From positions 20,105,538-20,169,537 of the forward strand of contig OX467091.1 in the NCBI GenBank assembly GCA_950106755.1: 64,000 nt of DNA, written 5' to 3'. Shown here piece after piece: positions 23,501-35,610 of the stretch (position 1 is the stretch's first letter; the number at the start of each line of letters is the position of its first letter). A program made the position numbers and the translations under genes. The notes below the pieces were generated by a model that was not told where the DNA came from, searched no databases, and saw nothing but the letters and a program-made list of their open reading frames with translations. The DNA comes from Climacium dendroides. Taxonomy: Eukaryota > Streptophyta > Bryopsida > Hypnales > Climaciaceae.

Positions 23501-26500
23501 CTTCAGTATCCGCTTCTACAACTACTGGTTCAACTACAGCGTGGGCTCCCTCTGCCTCTGGAGCATTATCTCCTGGCAGAGTTTCTTGCACTGATTGCGA
23601 TTCTGGCAATAATACTTCTGTTTCATCTAGTAGGCCTGTCCCTTGGGAACCTTCAAGTTGATTGCGGGCAGGTTCCGCTGTGTCAATAGCCTGCGGGAGC
23701 ACATTTCCGGGACAGGGTTCAAACCCAGCTATAGGTGGATGACTTAGTAAAGAGGTTCTAGGAGCAGTGATTTCAGGTACTAACGCAGGTTGGGAAGTAG
23801 TCGGAACATTCACTAGAGGGGCAGGCCGGGGTGTAAAATTGTTACAAATCTTCTTCACTTTCTTGTACAGCTCACCAACAAACTGATCACGATTTGTGTA
23901 ACTCACGCAAAGTCTCTCCTCCACCAGGCATATGGACATCGCCTTGTCAATTGCATAATTTAATTGCTCCGCAGCCAACCAGACCTACAATTCAACAATA
24001 TCGACACAAAAATCAATCGACGCATTCTCCTGGAATACACATGAAAAACCTCAGCAAGTTAGGTAAATTATCAACAACCCTTTTCAACACACTTACAATA
24101 GCATGCATTCTCAAGTAGGGAGCTGCGATGATAAACAGGATAATGTTTGTCCGTACCACACAGAGTTGGATGGCGAAAATCTCATGATGCGGACGGGATC
24201 TACGAATTTGCTTCTGGCATTGCAGGAAGTACTTGAAAATCTCACCCGCACGCACTTTCGCAGGTCCCTGTAAAAACGAATAAAACATAAATACTCGAAC
24301 ATGCATTAGGAGAAAACATGCATCGAACGATGTTTAATGTTAATAAGATGGTGTTCCATCACTTAATGTTATTGCGAATTTTAGGTCTGGTTGACTGTGG
24401 GAATTGGATCATGCAATTCACAAAACGATAGGATAATATATAGTCCCTAATCATTGGACTCCAAAAAAGAGAAAATAAATCAAAGTTCCACACAGTAAAC
24501 TGTCAGAGATTACAATAACTATCAATGCTAGAACCATGAATATACAAAGCAGTAATATGTAATGCGAAAAAGAACATCGCAAGAGGATAGGAGAGAAATA
24601 TACGGGAAGGTTCAGCATGGAGCAAATTTTCGAAAGGTAGGACGGAAACTTTTCAAAGGCCAGCATTCCAGGAGCATCAGATCGATTTCTCTCTGAACCA
24701 GCATTCTGGTTAGTAGCATGATCATTTCTCAATGAGCCGTGTGCTGGCCCAGCCACCTGAACACAGAAATAGCAAAAATATGTTACATAGTCCTGGAACC
24801 AGACTGCCTACCGAAGACACCGTGGACCCCAATAACATTGGACTCACGTGAAATCAGCAATAACTCTCATCAATCAATACGCGACACTCGGAAGCTTTGA
24901 TTTCTACGTAATACACAAAAGCTCTCCATCCACACAACCCGGTCCAGTTGTTGGAACACCACAAACGCTTAAAAAGAAAAATATGCTCCCCCAACAGGTG
25001 CTCTCATATTACCTCTGACTGGTGCGACGGGCTTGAAACTGTGTTCTCTTGCAATTGCTCTCTTTCAGGAATGTCAGAGGGCAATGCAGTATCGACTTCG
25101 GTAGAAGTCATGGGTAAAGTGCTGTCAGAAAGCACACTACTAGATAGAGAAGGAAGTCCTTGTTGAAAGCTCACTGGATCTGTGTTTTCTTGCAACTGCT
25201 CTCTGTCAGGAATGTCACAGGGCAATTCTATATCGACTTGGGTAGAGGTCACAAGTAAAGTGCTGTCAGAATGCACACCACTGGATAGAGAAGGAAGCCC
25301 TTGTTGAATGCTCACTGGATCAGTGCTTTCTTGCAATTGCTCTCTTTCAGGAATGACGGAGGTCAATGCTGTATCGAATTGGGTAGAAGCCAAGGGTAAA
25401 GTGCTGCCAGAGGGCAATACTATATCGACTTGGGTGGATGTCACAGGTAAATTGCTATCACAAGGAAACCATGTATCGACTTGGGGAGAGGTCACAGGTA
25501 AATTTCTTTCAGAACGCAGTATACTGGATAAAGAACGAAATCCTTGTTGGAATCTCACTGGATCCGATGGAGCTGTGACGACTTCTTGTGCCTCTTTGCT
25601 GCTACCCTTTCGACGTCTTGGTCGTTTCCTCACACTTTCTTGAGCCTTATTAAAGACAGCAGAAGCCATGGCATCTTCATCGTAGGTGATGCGTTTCTTT
25701 CCTCTCTGCCCTTTACCAAGCGTATTCCCCTACAGAAAATTTGAAAACATGAACCACTTCTCATTCTTGAAAGTCAATGCATAACTAGACTGTTTTTCCT
25801 AAGGTGCATATGAACGACAGCAGGCGAGGTTTTGGTCCATGAAAGAGAGATAAATTCTCCCCAATCGCACCGAGTATGCTGCTAATGCTGAACGCTTCCG
25901 AACATGCACGAATTAGCCTAATAGAGCAAGTTCTGAAACGGCACTACGTTCGGGAACAATCATGACGACAACTACATGAGATATGCAATCACGCCACCTC
26001 TGAAAGACCTGTAAGACTTCAGTGTTGAAACACAAAGCAGAACAATAATATTGCAAGCTTGTTTATACCTTTTTGGCTTGCCAATCATCGTGCCTCCATT
26101 TTAAAGATGAACCCCAGAAGACCTGTGCTGAATCGCCCGTGATCATATTGATGGGATGGTCACTCTCCGCAAATAGTGGAGCTGGTTCATCTCGGGGAAC
26201 AAGTATAGCTTCCAGGAGTAGATCACCCTCAAACTTACTGCTACCCTCATCCTGGCAGAGTAATGCTTCCAGCATTTTTGAAACCACCTCTGAATTGTAA
26301 ACGACCTGCTTCAACTTAGCTTTGGGGCAAAACCTGGCCCCAGTGGACCTATACGAAGACCGCGTATGGCCCTTACTATTATCAAAATGGTCGAAAAGCT
26401 TGGTGGCTCCCCAAGCCAAAAGTTTCTGGCAAATCTTTGCACTGAAACTTGCACGGGTTGCTGGTAACTGCCCATCCCGGGATAAAGCAAGTGTGCTCTC

Positions 26501-29500
26501 TTCTACAGTCAAGTGCGTGTAGAGGCGGAGGACAGGCAATGGTTTGCTGCCAGCTTCGCCTTCGTTATGAATTTTGTGCAACGCTCGCATATCATTTTCC
26601 GGGTTCCAGTCACTGTCGTATATCAATACAAATTGAACGTTTTTAATAGATACATGCATGCCTGTTTTCAAAAGAAGCACAAACCGCTTTGAGCCTTCAG
26701 CGTTGAATCTTTGAAGCGCGGCTTCCTTCGCGTTGACAGCGATATCATGGTCCACTCGCTCGTATGAATCAGACCCATGAGACTGAGTCATATATCTCTC
26801 CAGGATATCCAGCTGTTTAGTTTCCTGCATTCATTATCATTTGTTCAGTGCAAGCAGATATATTTCAAAACACCTGCAAAATTTAAACGAAGTATCTTCC
26901 ATCATCTACATAGACCAGAGATAGTGATTAGAACCTACGAAGGTGGGGTCACGCTAACCAAGCACCTGAGAGAAGATGATCACACGCCAACCAGACGCTT
27001 TAAGGATGGGCATCATGAAATGTAGGAGTCGCATCTTGCCACTGATTTCAATATGGTGGTCCAGAAGCTCTTTAGACGTGAGGCCCTGACCCATGGTTCT
27101 TTCTAATGCCGGATTCGCGAGAAATGGATGATTACAAGACTGCCAAAACCACGTAAGCTTCAGTCATTCGCACGTTCATAAAAGGGTTAAAACGGTTACT
27201 CAGCAACATGACACCTCATATGCAGCAATTAAGCATTCACGAATACAATTACGTTGTTTCTAGGTATTTCAAAATCAAACCGTGCTCATTGATAGTGCAG
27301 ACTACTACAGGAAAAAATATCGGATAATTGTGCCCCCACAACACCTGCAACATTCACTTTAGCCACATAAACTAACAGTAGAACAAAACCCTACATTCCA
27401 ATTGACAACTTTGAGGAAAATGTTAGAGAGTACGTTAGCAAGCAGCACAGAACAAATACTTGTTTAGGGCCACAATGCACCTGTCGAAGTCTGGTGACCA
27501 CTTCTTGAATCTGGTGATCTCTGTGATTTCGAGAAAGAGTTGGGTAGTTCCTGACAAGAAGATTATAATACTGGTCAAGGTGCACAGGAGTTATCTCCAC
27601 TGGAACCCAGTACTCTGTAAGCCTATTCTTCGGAATGTACTCAAAAACTCGACCAGTCAGTCTTCTTCGAAGTTCAGCCACTTGAGTCGATTCGTCTCCA
27701 TGAGGAAGCCAACTTTTAAGAGGCTCAAGAAAGTTGACAAATTGAATAAGCTCCTCCACATTACTCTGCAAGCGATCCAAAAAATAATGTCAGGGCTCAC
27801 AATGTTCTCATGGCATTTCGGATAAATGCGCACAGAAGGGGGGCTGCTTTATAACTTGATGACCAGCCGGGAAAGTTCAGTGTCAGGACTATGGATAAAG
27901 ACATAAGACTAAATCGTTCCTATTCTTGAGTACTATTGTTACAACTGTTTTTGTTGAGAACAAAATGAGATGGAGAAGATCTGAGAAAAGTTTCCTCGGA
28001 TTTAGAGAGCACCCCTTTCGACCCAGAAGCTTCAACTTGGTTCAAAATGCCAGGTATGTATAGAGGCATAGTAAGATATCAACCGGTAAGCAAAACCCCT
28101 TTGAGATGACAGAAGGCAGAATTGCGAATCATTTCCGCAAATTTACAAAGAAAAAGAGAGATTAACGCCGACCTTGAGAGGTTCACTCAACAGGAGAAAC
28201 CGAAAAGTAGAATTAATTTGGCTGAATGGGCGGTAAGACTTCTGCAACGACTTCTGCAGACGCTGACTTCGACTATCATCGATTATCAGAACTTCCCATT
28301 CCACCTTCTTCAAATGAGACGTATCCTACCACCAGCGCCATTCAAGTGTAAGAGTTCTGGTAAGCTAAGTTCCACTAGAGGATACTCAAATATCCTTGCA
28401 ACGAAGAAAGTTCTGATCGCAACATGATTCTGATCGTAACAGTGACCATAGAAACATGATAATTTATAGATATCATTCTAAGAAGCGACCAGATACGCGG
28501 GGTACATATCATCTTACACAATTAATGACATCAAAAGTTGTCAGCACTATCTGCGGTCTGAACGGTTCAATGAAAGAACTGAATTCTGCCCGCCGAATAA
28601 TGTCCCTGGCTTCTTCTAGTTTCGACGCGTAGTTCACAATATACAGTTTTGAAGCCCACTTGTACAGCTCGTGTTCCCAGTTCTGAATTAAATTTTTAGG
28701 AACAACCACCAAGATTGGGTGTACCACTCGACAGTGTTCCACTAATGACAGGAAAAACATAATTGTCATCACTATCTTCTCCTGCAATTGAACAGAACAT
28801 AAACATAAGGCATAGTAAAAACATTGAAAAAGAAAATGAGTACTACGAACCACGGATCAATGAGTGCAGAGGACAGATTCAAGGCATTTTCTCGCGCTAA
28901 ACATATGAGGAAAAAATATAGAGGAATCAAAGAGAAAAGTCTGATAGTTGGTAAAAAATCTAGCACTCACACTAATGAACAATCAAAACCCTATCTAAAA
29001 CTCTCAGGATAAATTTCTACCTGACTGGCTCCGTACACTATAATGCCATTCATTCTGGAATGCCACATTTTTAGTAACTTCTTATAGGCATCCAACTGCT
29101 CTTGCTCCGGTCGAATCATCCACTCAGGCTGGCATTTCAAGGCCTTAAATGCACCTTGAACCCGGCTCTCTGCCTGAAGAGACGATCAGGGCAAGAGTCA
29201 GAAGTCAATCGAAATGTCAGAGTTCGAGCAAGGTGCCCTGCCGATCAAAACAGGATGTATTCAACCAAGCCTAACCTCTTCTTGGCTTTCCCGTCTGGCT
29301 CGTTGCTTTGCAGCATCGGTCCACCTCTCACACTCATTAATGAGCTCAATCCCTCTGGATGTGGCAAGAACCCCTGCAGCAGAAGGCTCCCAAGTACAAT
29401 TCTCGTAGCCCAAACCCTTCCATTTGACAAACCATTCAATTTCTGATATTCTATGGTTAGAAACGTTCCCCTTCTGCACCGCCTGATCAGGCTGTCGTCG

Positions 29501-31963
29501 AGTCACTCTTGTCAGCCGTTTCTGAATTACACGCTCTGGTTCCGGCCACTCAGAATCGTATTTTACCTGAGCATAGAAAACCAAGCACAATAGGGTTTAA
29601 CTATTGTCCTGAACTTAAAACATAAATTTTTTATTGCGTACAGTATCCAAAGCTTGGTAGGCAAGGAACAACAGAGAAGGATGTTACAGATTTATACCTG
29701 GCCTAGTTGCAACGATTTTTTGAAACGAGCCAACTCTTTCGGCGCTTGCTTTTCTAGTTCTTTCTCCGAAACCCATTTATCATGTGCATGAGAACGAGAC
29801 TTCCACTGCACAAGATACTCCACACCGCCGCTCTTCAGATTTGTGTTTTTTATACCAGCACAACTTCCAGATGCTTTGCCAAGATCACTTACAGCAACCT
29901 CGCCATCAGGACGCTGTAATGAACTTTTGAACCGAGCATCCAATGGCATGGCATCCTCGCTATCACTCTCCGGACTGGAAGTGTCTGATCCATTAGCAGC
30001 ATCTCTTCGCTTGGAAGTTTCATCCACGTTGCGGACAGACCAGATTTTTTCAACTTTTCGCTTTTCACATTCAGGGCAGTACCACTCCCCAGCAGGAACA
30101 GTCTGCAGAGGTGGGTCCAGGCATTCTTTGTGATAGACAACCTTGCAACCTTTGCCATCACATAGCCTGTTCGCCAAATTCGAACATACTTGATTTCAGT
30201 TCTTCCAAACGAAACAGAACCAAGACATCATTGCTGAAGGATACGAGTATGAATCGTAACTCTGATGACCCGTCAAAAGCAACTGCTTCCAATTCTTGTT
30301 AGTACCAAGAAGTCAGTGCAAATTCTTAGAAAAAGAAATTTACATTAATGAGGATGATGGAGCAGGTGTGAAGGATGCGGAAGTAACGTACATTAATTCA
30401 CCCCCGACTTCACAACCCTCACAGATGTTGTTATGATCATTACTGGAGGGAAACTCATCCTCCTCGAAAGGCAGGTCAACCGTAGTCGAAACCTCTTGAG
30501 TGAGTGGCGGTGTGGAGCTACAAGGAATCTCAGATGCAGGAGTATCACCTTGAACAATTTTGGCCTGCTCTAAAGGTGAAAACTCCCCCTCCTCTAAATC
30601 TGATTCCACAGGGTAGATAGACAGCAAATGCTTCTTGGCCTGTAAGGAATCAAAACTTAGGCCTGGTGAGCACCCCTTTCGACCCAGAAGCTTCAACTCG
30701 GTTCAAAATGGCAGGTATGTATAGAGGCATGGTGAGATATCAACCGGTACGCAAAATCCCTTTGAGATAACAGAAAACAGAATTGCGGATCATTTCCGCA
30801 AATTTACAGAGAAAAAGAGATTAACGCTGACCTTGAGACGCTCACTCAAAAGTAACCGAAAAGTAGCATTAATTTGGCTGAATGGGCGGCAGGACTTCTG
30901 CAACGACTTCTGCAGATGTTGACTTCGACTATCATCGATTATCAGAAATTGCTCAACATAGAACCAAACATTCTGAGTTAAATATCAAATCTAGACTATT
31001 GTAAACCAACTCCAATGAGACCATACCCCAAAGACGCGTCAAAACTCCAAAGAGCGGTTTCCCTGGGCTGAACCTCTTCAGTCTTGTTATTCTTTCGAAC
31101 GATGTCACTGGAGTCGCAGGAATTACCATGCAAATTAGCACGCTTAGTAGGTGTCGACGTCGATGGCCCCGTTTCCAATGCCATTCTTTTCGAGAGTGTC
31201 TGCAATATCGCAAGACAGGGATGTTGAACTCATGAGTCTCAAACCTGGAATTGCTTCACCCCTATTTGCCCGAATGGCCAAAAGTGCTTCCACATCTATA
31301 GGAGTTGAATATATCATTTAAATAAATCATTAAGGAAGCTTCAACGAAGGAAACACCATGTACAAATAAAAAGCAGAAAATCACACCCTACATTTTCAAA
31401 CAATAGAAATATAGTCTGAAAAATCACTTTAGTCGTCTATCAGCTCCCCAAGTGAACTTCGTATTTTGTTTGGAAACTTAAGCGTTAGTATGAAGTTGAA
31501 TAGCACGGACACGTATTTTCAGGTTTATGCACCACACATTCACAGACCTGCATATTTGGCAGCCTTCGAACACGACCGCCGGTTTCCGAAATTCGAATCC
31601 GAAATTCACTTGCATGCACCCGCTTCGAAGTTCCTTCCGTAGAGACCTTCGGAACCGACCCATCCGAATATTTCGAAAAGCCATCCTTGCCTGCAGTCAA
31701 CTGTGGCAGAGTTTGGCGTCCAATTGACGACATACTCGAAACCACATTCGCAACACCTACCCAAGGGGCAAGTGTACTTCCAGCTATTGACTTTGCTCCA
31801 GTACCAACCCCAGTTCCGCCTCCACTAACACCTGAAATCGGGACACTTGCAAAAGCGTGAGTGACGGAACGGTGCAGAATTCAAACCGACAAGGCTTTCG
31901 AAACTGTGAGAAAAGAGAACCACCTGAGCCACTGCGGGCCTTCCGCAAATGACCGACATCCAT
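20508..31963 (-). CDS. MOM1: MOM1-like (CHD3-derived) transcriptional silencing protein
   Basis: This is a large spliced gene of roughly 2,000 residues. Proposed start: MDVGHLRKARSGS at 31,963. Main exons: 30,392-30,639 (ends in NNICEGCEVGGEL), 29,698-30,166 (rest of PHD finger LCDGKGC..YHKECLDPPL..WYCPEC, then chromodomain 1), 29,276-29,566 (chromodomain 2), 29,022-29,173, 28,521-28,781, 28,172-28,322, 27,481-27,768, 26,966-27,141 and 26,070-26,825 (SNF2 domain), 25,014-25,730 (basic patch and 47-residue repeats), 24,617-24,757, 24,145-24,269 plus 23,175-23,984 (CMM2-like helices), 22,820-23,016 and 22,450-22,648 (coiled coil), then a Pro/Ser/Gln-rich tail to 20,508. In Arabidopsis MOM1 silences heterochromatin without changing DNA methylation and acts through CMM2. 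Orthologues outside Brassicaceae keep PHD and chromodomains, as here. Catalytic SNF2 motifs are eroded. Exons between 31,000 and 31,300 are tentative. PICKLE is the main alternative, but the CMM2-like region and tail argue against it. Confidence 0.85.
20511..20537 (-). other. C-terminal SUMO-interaction-like motif of the MOM1-like protein
   Basis: The protein ends VIYLSDSDG followed by TGA. A hydrophobic core V-I-x-L followed directly by Ser/Asp residues is the standard SUMO-interacting motif pattern. In Arabidopsis the MOM1 CMM2 region binds the SUMO-ligase-like PIAL proteins, so a SIM would fit. SUMO binding itself is inference. Confidence 0.5.
23175..24269 (-). other. CMM2-like region of the MOM1-like gene
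   Basis: Two exons (24,145-24,269 and 23,175-23,984) join as ...FAIQLCV + VWLAAEQLNYAIDKAMS... and continue to ELYKKVKKICNNF. The pattern of an ALQISLCW-like helix followed by a second helix ending in (L/V)xxxKKI resembles the CMM2 dimerisation region of Arabidopsis MOM1 as I remember it. It is followed by a long acidic, Pro/Ser/Thr-rich linker within the same exon. This is the best evidence that the gene belongs to MOM1 and not to general CHD3 remodellers. Confidence 0.65.
25020..25565 (-). repeat. In-frame 141-bp (47-residue) tandem repeats in a MOM1-like exon
   Basis: The encoded units run DPVSFQQGLPSLSS...PEREQLQENT, each 47 residues (141 bp). There are about three copies plus shorter internal sub-repeats of the phrase LPVTSTQVD. 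The copies stay open with mostly conservative changes. The segment is Ser/Thr/Pro/Gln-rich and predicted by eye to be disordered. It follows a basic RKRPRRRKGSSK patch. Length variation between alleles would be expected. Confidence 0.88.
28007..28292 (-). repeat. Segmental duplication, copy 1 (functional helicase exon)
   Basis: This segment carries the SNF2 exon with EVLIIDDSRSQ (motif II position) and LLLSEPLK (motif III position) plus its downstream intron. About 280 bp of it are repeated in the same orientation at 30,668-30,947, within another intron of the same gene. Confidence 0.92.
30668..30947 (-). pseudogene. Segmental duplication, copy 2 (displaced helicase pseudo-exon)
   Basis: Copy of the exon at 28,172-28,322, lying 2.66 kb away in an upstream intron between the N-terminal exons and the PHD exon. 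It retains LIIDDSRSQ and LLLSERLK in frame, with one 3-nt deletion and the donor-side GTCAGCG. The acceptor-side part of the exon is missing, so it is probably not spliced in. Sharp ends at GAGCACCCC and ATCAGAA mark the duplication borders. Confidence 0.88.
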
Positions 31964-33756
31964 CTAACCAAACATTACACAGCACCTGTAGGATAACACC
32001 CGAATACGTTACGACTGAGACTTCAAACTCCCACTAAAAGACACAAGCAAAAACCTAGAGATGAGTCGTTTACACTCGTCGCCAAGAGCATTCTTTACAA
32101 AAGAACGATATGCCTGAGCAACCTAATTACTAAAACAATTGAAGCTCATCTCTCCAAATGCATCAAGATGAACAGAGCTTATATGATGATAAGATCCCAA
32201 AGGTTAACAGTGAATACAATCCCCAAAGACTAAGATCTCACAAGCAGCCATTCGTGTAAACATTGACAAGCATTCAGCCTATTCTGCTCATGTAGCCTGT
32301 AAAGCCTGTAAAGACTCACAACCATCGGCACCGCTCATACAACACCGAGACGAGAAAATGAGCGTGACGTGGCTGATTCCCACAATTGCCGTTAAAATGG
32401 TGTTCGTAAGAATGTGGCAACGGAAAATCCCCGCAGGAAATAAACGGAGACCACAGCGGAGGTCGACACGAAGTTCATATTGGAAGCATGCTCAACTTTA
32501 GGGCCAGGCGAAATACCAGGATCGACGAATTAGTGTTATGTTACAAAAGAAGAATTCTATGAGATTAAAAAAAAGTTCTCCACTGTACGCCGCGAAGCCA
32601 GCGACACAGAACAGCACACTAAAAGATAAGTGCGGAATCCTACAGAAGCTCGAGCCTTGCACAAACGCAAACCATTCATTACAAAGAGTGCCAAGACAAA
32701 AAAAAAGTTCAGAAAGAAAAGGGAGCACGGCACAGCAGAATTGTCGAGGCTCTCGCAAGAAGGTACTCTCAAAAGTTCAATGTGGAGAAAACAAAAACAA
32801 CAAACAAAAACGACACTAAATTCACCCCACACTCAATGCACCCGATCACACCACCCACCCAGCAGCCCTAACGCAGAAACATCGCCACTTGCACCGATCC
32901 CGCAACCTCTTCGTTACGATTATTCTATGGTCACAAATTCTACACTCGATAAGATTTTGAAAGACGCTCTTGCTAACTAAGTTTTGCGATTTTCCCAACA
33001 CTTTTTCCAGAACTTGTGTTCCTGAGCTGTAACCTCTCAGAAGCACCTCAAAGTCGTTGGAAAGGAGTTCAAATTGACTCTCAGAGAACAAACTCCTCCT
33101 CCTAAAGAACACACCCGCAACCGTCATCCTTCCTCCCTCCTACGCCCAAACCTCCCAACCCTAAAAAACTAATTCTCCAAACACCACCGAAACTCTCCTC
33201 ACGCCTTCATCAACAAACCTAAAACTCAAGGAAAGCTCACAGCAGATGAGAGTCAGTACCCGATACCATCACAAATCATCACCAACAAAGAATTGGCTGC
33301 AACGACGTCCCATCGCCATCACCCTTGTCTTATCATCCCCTTGCCTTCTCCGTGCCATCCAAATGCATGCCAACCACCACCAACTCCATGAAAATCGTGC
33401 ATCATCAGAGCACCAAATTCACCCCCTCCACGACACTACCACCACGCGAAATGTATGAAATAAAGCCGTTTCTGCATCAAATCGTTTCGGACAAAGCCGT
33501 AACAAAGCAGTTGAAGTTCAGGAATTCAGTGTCATCTGTTGGATCGAGTTGCGAACAGTAGAATTGGAGATTCTTGCGGATGCGATCAAAGAGGAGATGC
33601 CGCGTTTGGAACTTGGCGGCGTCTTTACGGCGGGAGGCTCTTGCGCTACAGTAATAACTGAAGATTTTATAGTTGGTGCCTGCTGGCGCGGGAGCTCCGT
33701 CCCGCTGACGGTGTGAATGGGGTTTTACGGGGAGTCCGTTCAATAATGTGGGATCA
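31964..33756 (-). promoter_or_regulatory. Upstream/leader region of the MOM1-like gene
   Basis: The region is less AT-rich than the repeat zone that starts at 33,757. Several short frames on both strands (for example 32,846-33,127 minus and 33,477-33,743 minus) show no family and I do not call them genes. They could be leader exons. A CCCAACCCTAAAA stretch at about 33,160 resembles a telo-box. No TATA box could be assigned. Confidence 0.4.
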
Positions 33757-33760
33757 TTAA

Positions 33761-33991
33761 CCCTTTACGTACTAAGTATTCATGATTTTAAGTTGCATAC
33801 TTTGATTGATTATATTGTAGAAAGTATAAGGGAAATAAAAAATTTTATTATGTCATTAGCTTGAGTTAAGAACATTGCATGCATTGGTTTAAGTAAATAA
33901 TTATTAAAATATATTTTTTAAACCCAAATAAACTCTTCAAAATTGCTTTAAAAACATGAAACCCAATTTAGGCTTCTTAGTCATTAAAGGG
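33761..33991. mobile_element. TTAA-flanked miniature inverted-repeat element (231 bp)
   Basis: It lies between TTAA at 33,757-33,760 and TTAA at 33,992-33,995. The left end is CCCTTTACGTACTAAG and the right end in reverse complement is CCCTTTAATGACTAAG (13 of 16 identical). No coding capacity. The right-hand TTAA is shared with the next element. Confidence 0.65.
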
Positions 33992-33995
33992 TTAA

Positions 33996-34599
33996 CCCCT
34001 AAATGTCCGAGGCATCAAATTTTGGTGTCAACAATACTTTGAAGTTAAATTAAACTAACCAAGTTACTATTTTTAGTAGTTTGTATTTTTGAAAAATTCT
34101 CTTTAAAATCTAGTTTGAGCATCAAAAAACAAATTGTGAAAAAAATTGATTATGATTTTTATATTCAAGATTTTGTGCAAGGGTGTCCATTGCAATCTTG
34201 ATTTTCGATGGTGTTGAGGACTCTTGAAAATGAGCCTCAAATACACTAGATTTTGGAGAAAAAATCACAATAGAAATTTATTTTTAAAAACTATAGAGTA
34301 GATTTTAAGAAGCTATAAACTGAATGGGGTTATGCATGTTAGGCCTTTCAACCTCATATTTTTTTGGTGACTGATTTTTCAGAGAATTGAAAGATTTTCA
34401 CAATTTTAACACCTTGATGATCAAATATTATAATCTTTCAATCCATAAGTGATATTGTTGTGTTTTCTTCTCCTATGTGATCTTTAACATGTCTAATTTG
34501 AATTTGTACAGTTACAATACAATTTATCAAAATGTTGACTTTTTGTTCAATTCAAAGCAAATTCCAAGAAGCTCAAAACAAGTCTCAGGCATTTAAGGG
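33996..34599. mobile_element. TTAA-flanked inverted-repeat element (604 bp)
   Basis: It lies between the shared TTAA at 33,992-33,995 and TTAA at 34,600-34,603. The left end is CCCCTAAATGTCCGAGGC and the right end in reverse complement is CCCTTAAATGCCTGAGAC. The termini resemble those of the element at 50,039-50,777 (CCCCTAAATGCC). The interior is AT-rich and non-coding. Confidence 0.65.
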
Positions 34600-34603
34600 T
34601 TAA

Positions 34604-35400
34604 GTTCTAATAAGTTAGGGCATTCAAGTTAGTATTAGAAATATGATGCAGATACTTTACACATTAGTTGATCACATTTTATTTGAATTAGAAAGAAGGT
34701 TGCCCACTTTGCTAATTTTAAGGGAATAACACTTGAAATTATTCAAAAAGGTTTTGAACTTGGATGTTATTAAAATGGAAAATGTATTTCTTTATGGGAG
34801 GGCCTTTTATTGGCACCATTGTCAAAGAAGGTTGTAGATTCTCATAAAATGCATTTTTTGCCCCCCTATGAGTATACTATGAATTTTCAAAGGGTTAAAA
34901 ATGCTTAAAAGCAAACGCTCAAAATCAACCCTAGTTTCTTATGAAAAGATGTTGTATATTTTAAGCAGCATCCTATGGGGGTTGATTTTAGAAACTTATT
35001 ATATTTAGATGTTGCTACCTTCATTAGAATTTGAGGACAAAGGTAGAATCTTATTAATATTTAAAAATCTCTTGTTATGCCAACATTTGAGCACATCTAG
35101 TAGCATCTAGGGCTTTTATTTAGAAAAAAAATATGGAAAGTTAATATTGACCATTGGGTGATTAAATTTGACTACACACAAATACTCTTCGTTGTTAATA
35201 AAGTCAATACTAAATTCACAGTTGGAATCAAAGGCCCAAAATTAGCTAGGAAAGGTAATGCAATGTAAAAGGAACCGACTATAGAAGACAAGGTTTACAT
35301 TCTTCCATGACCGTGAAAATTAGAATTTTGTACATTTGAAGTCCACTATCATCAAGAAGAATAACTTTAGTCTATTTACACCAACATAAGTGAAGAGTAT
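34604..35400. other. AT-rich gene-free stretch
   Basis: No coding region was recognised. A single GGGTTAA at about 34,893 resembles the right end of the TTAA elements, but no partner was found. Confidence 0.4.
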
Positions 35401-35409
35401 ATGAGAGGG

Positions 35410-35610
35410 AGTCCAATTGGATACATCATTGAGACATAAATGGTAAGGGCTATCAACCTACAAGATTGTATGTAATCTAGTTATGATAATTTTTAAAGCT
35501 ATATCATTGAGACATAAATAGTACATGCTATCAACAACAAGATTGAATATTATTTAGTTACAGTAATTCTCTAAAGTTATTTTATGAAGACATAAGTAGT
35601 GGGTGGTAAA
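35410..35610 (+). repeat. Tandem ~90-bp repeat, first site
   Basis: Units contain ATTGAGACATAAAT(G/A)GTA, GCTATCAAC, ACAAGATTG and TCTAGTTATGATAAT, followed by AAAGCTAT; two to three copies are present. Related units occur at 37,000-37,190, so the family is found at two places 1.5 kb apart. Confidence 0.6.

Noticed and set aside
23443..25744. Plus-strand open frames opposite the MOM1-like exons.
   Set aside because: Antisense shadows of repetitive, Ser/Pro-rich coding sequence; the sense strand has the conserved domains and splice phases.
32498..33743. Several 60-116 codon frames on both strands upstream of the MOM1-like gene.
   Set aside because: No family and no consistent splice phase; more likely leader, promoter or intergenic sequence.
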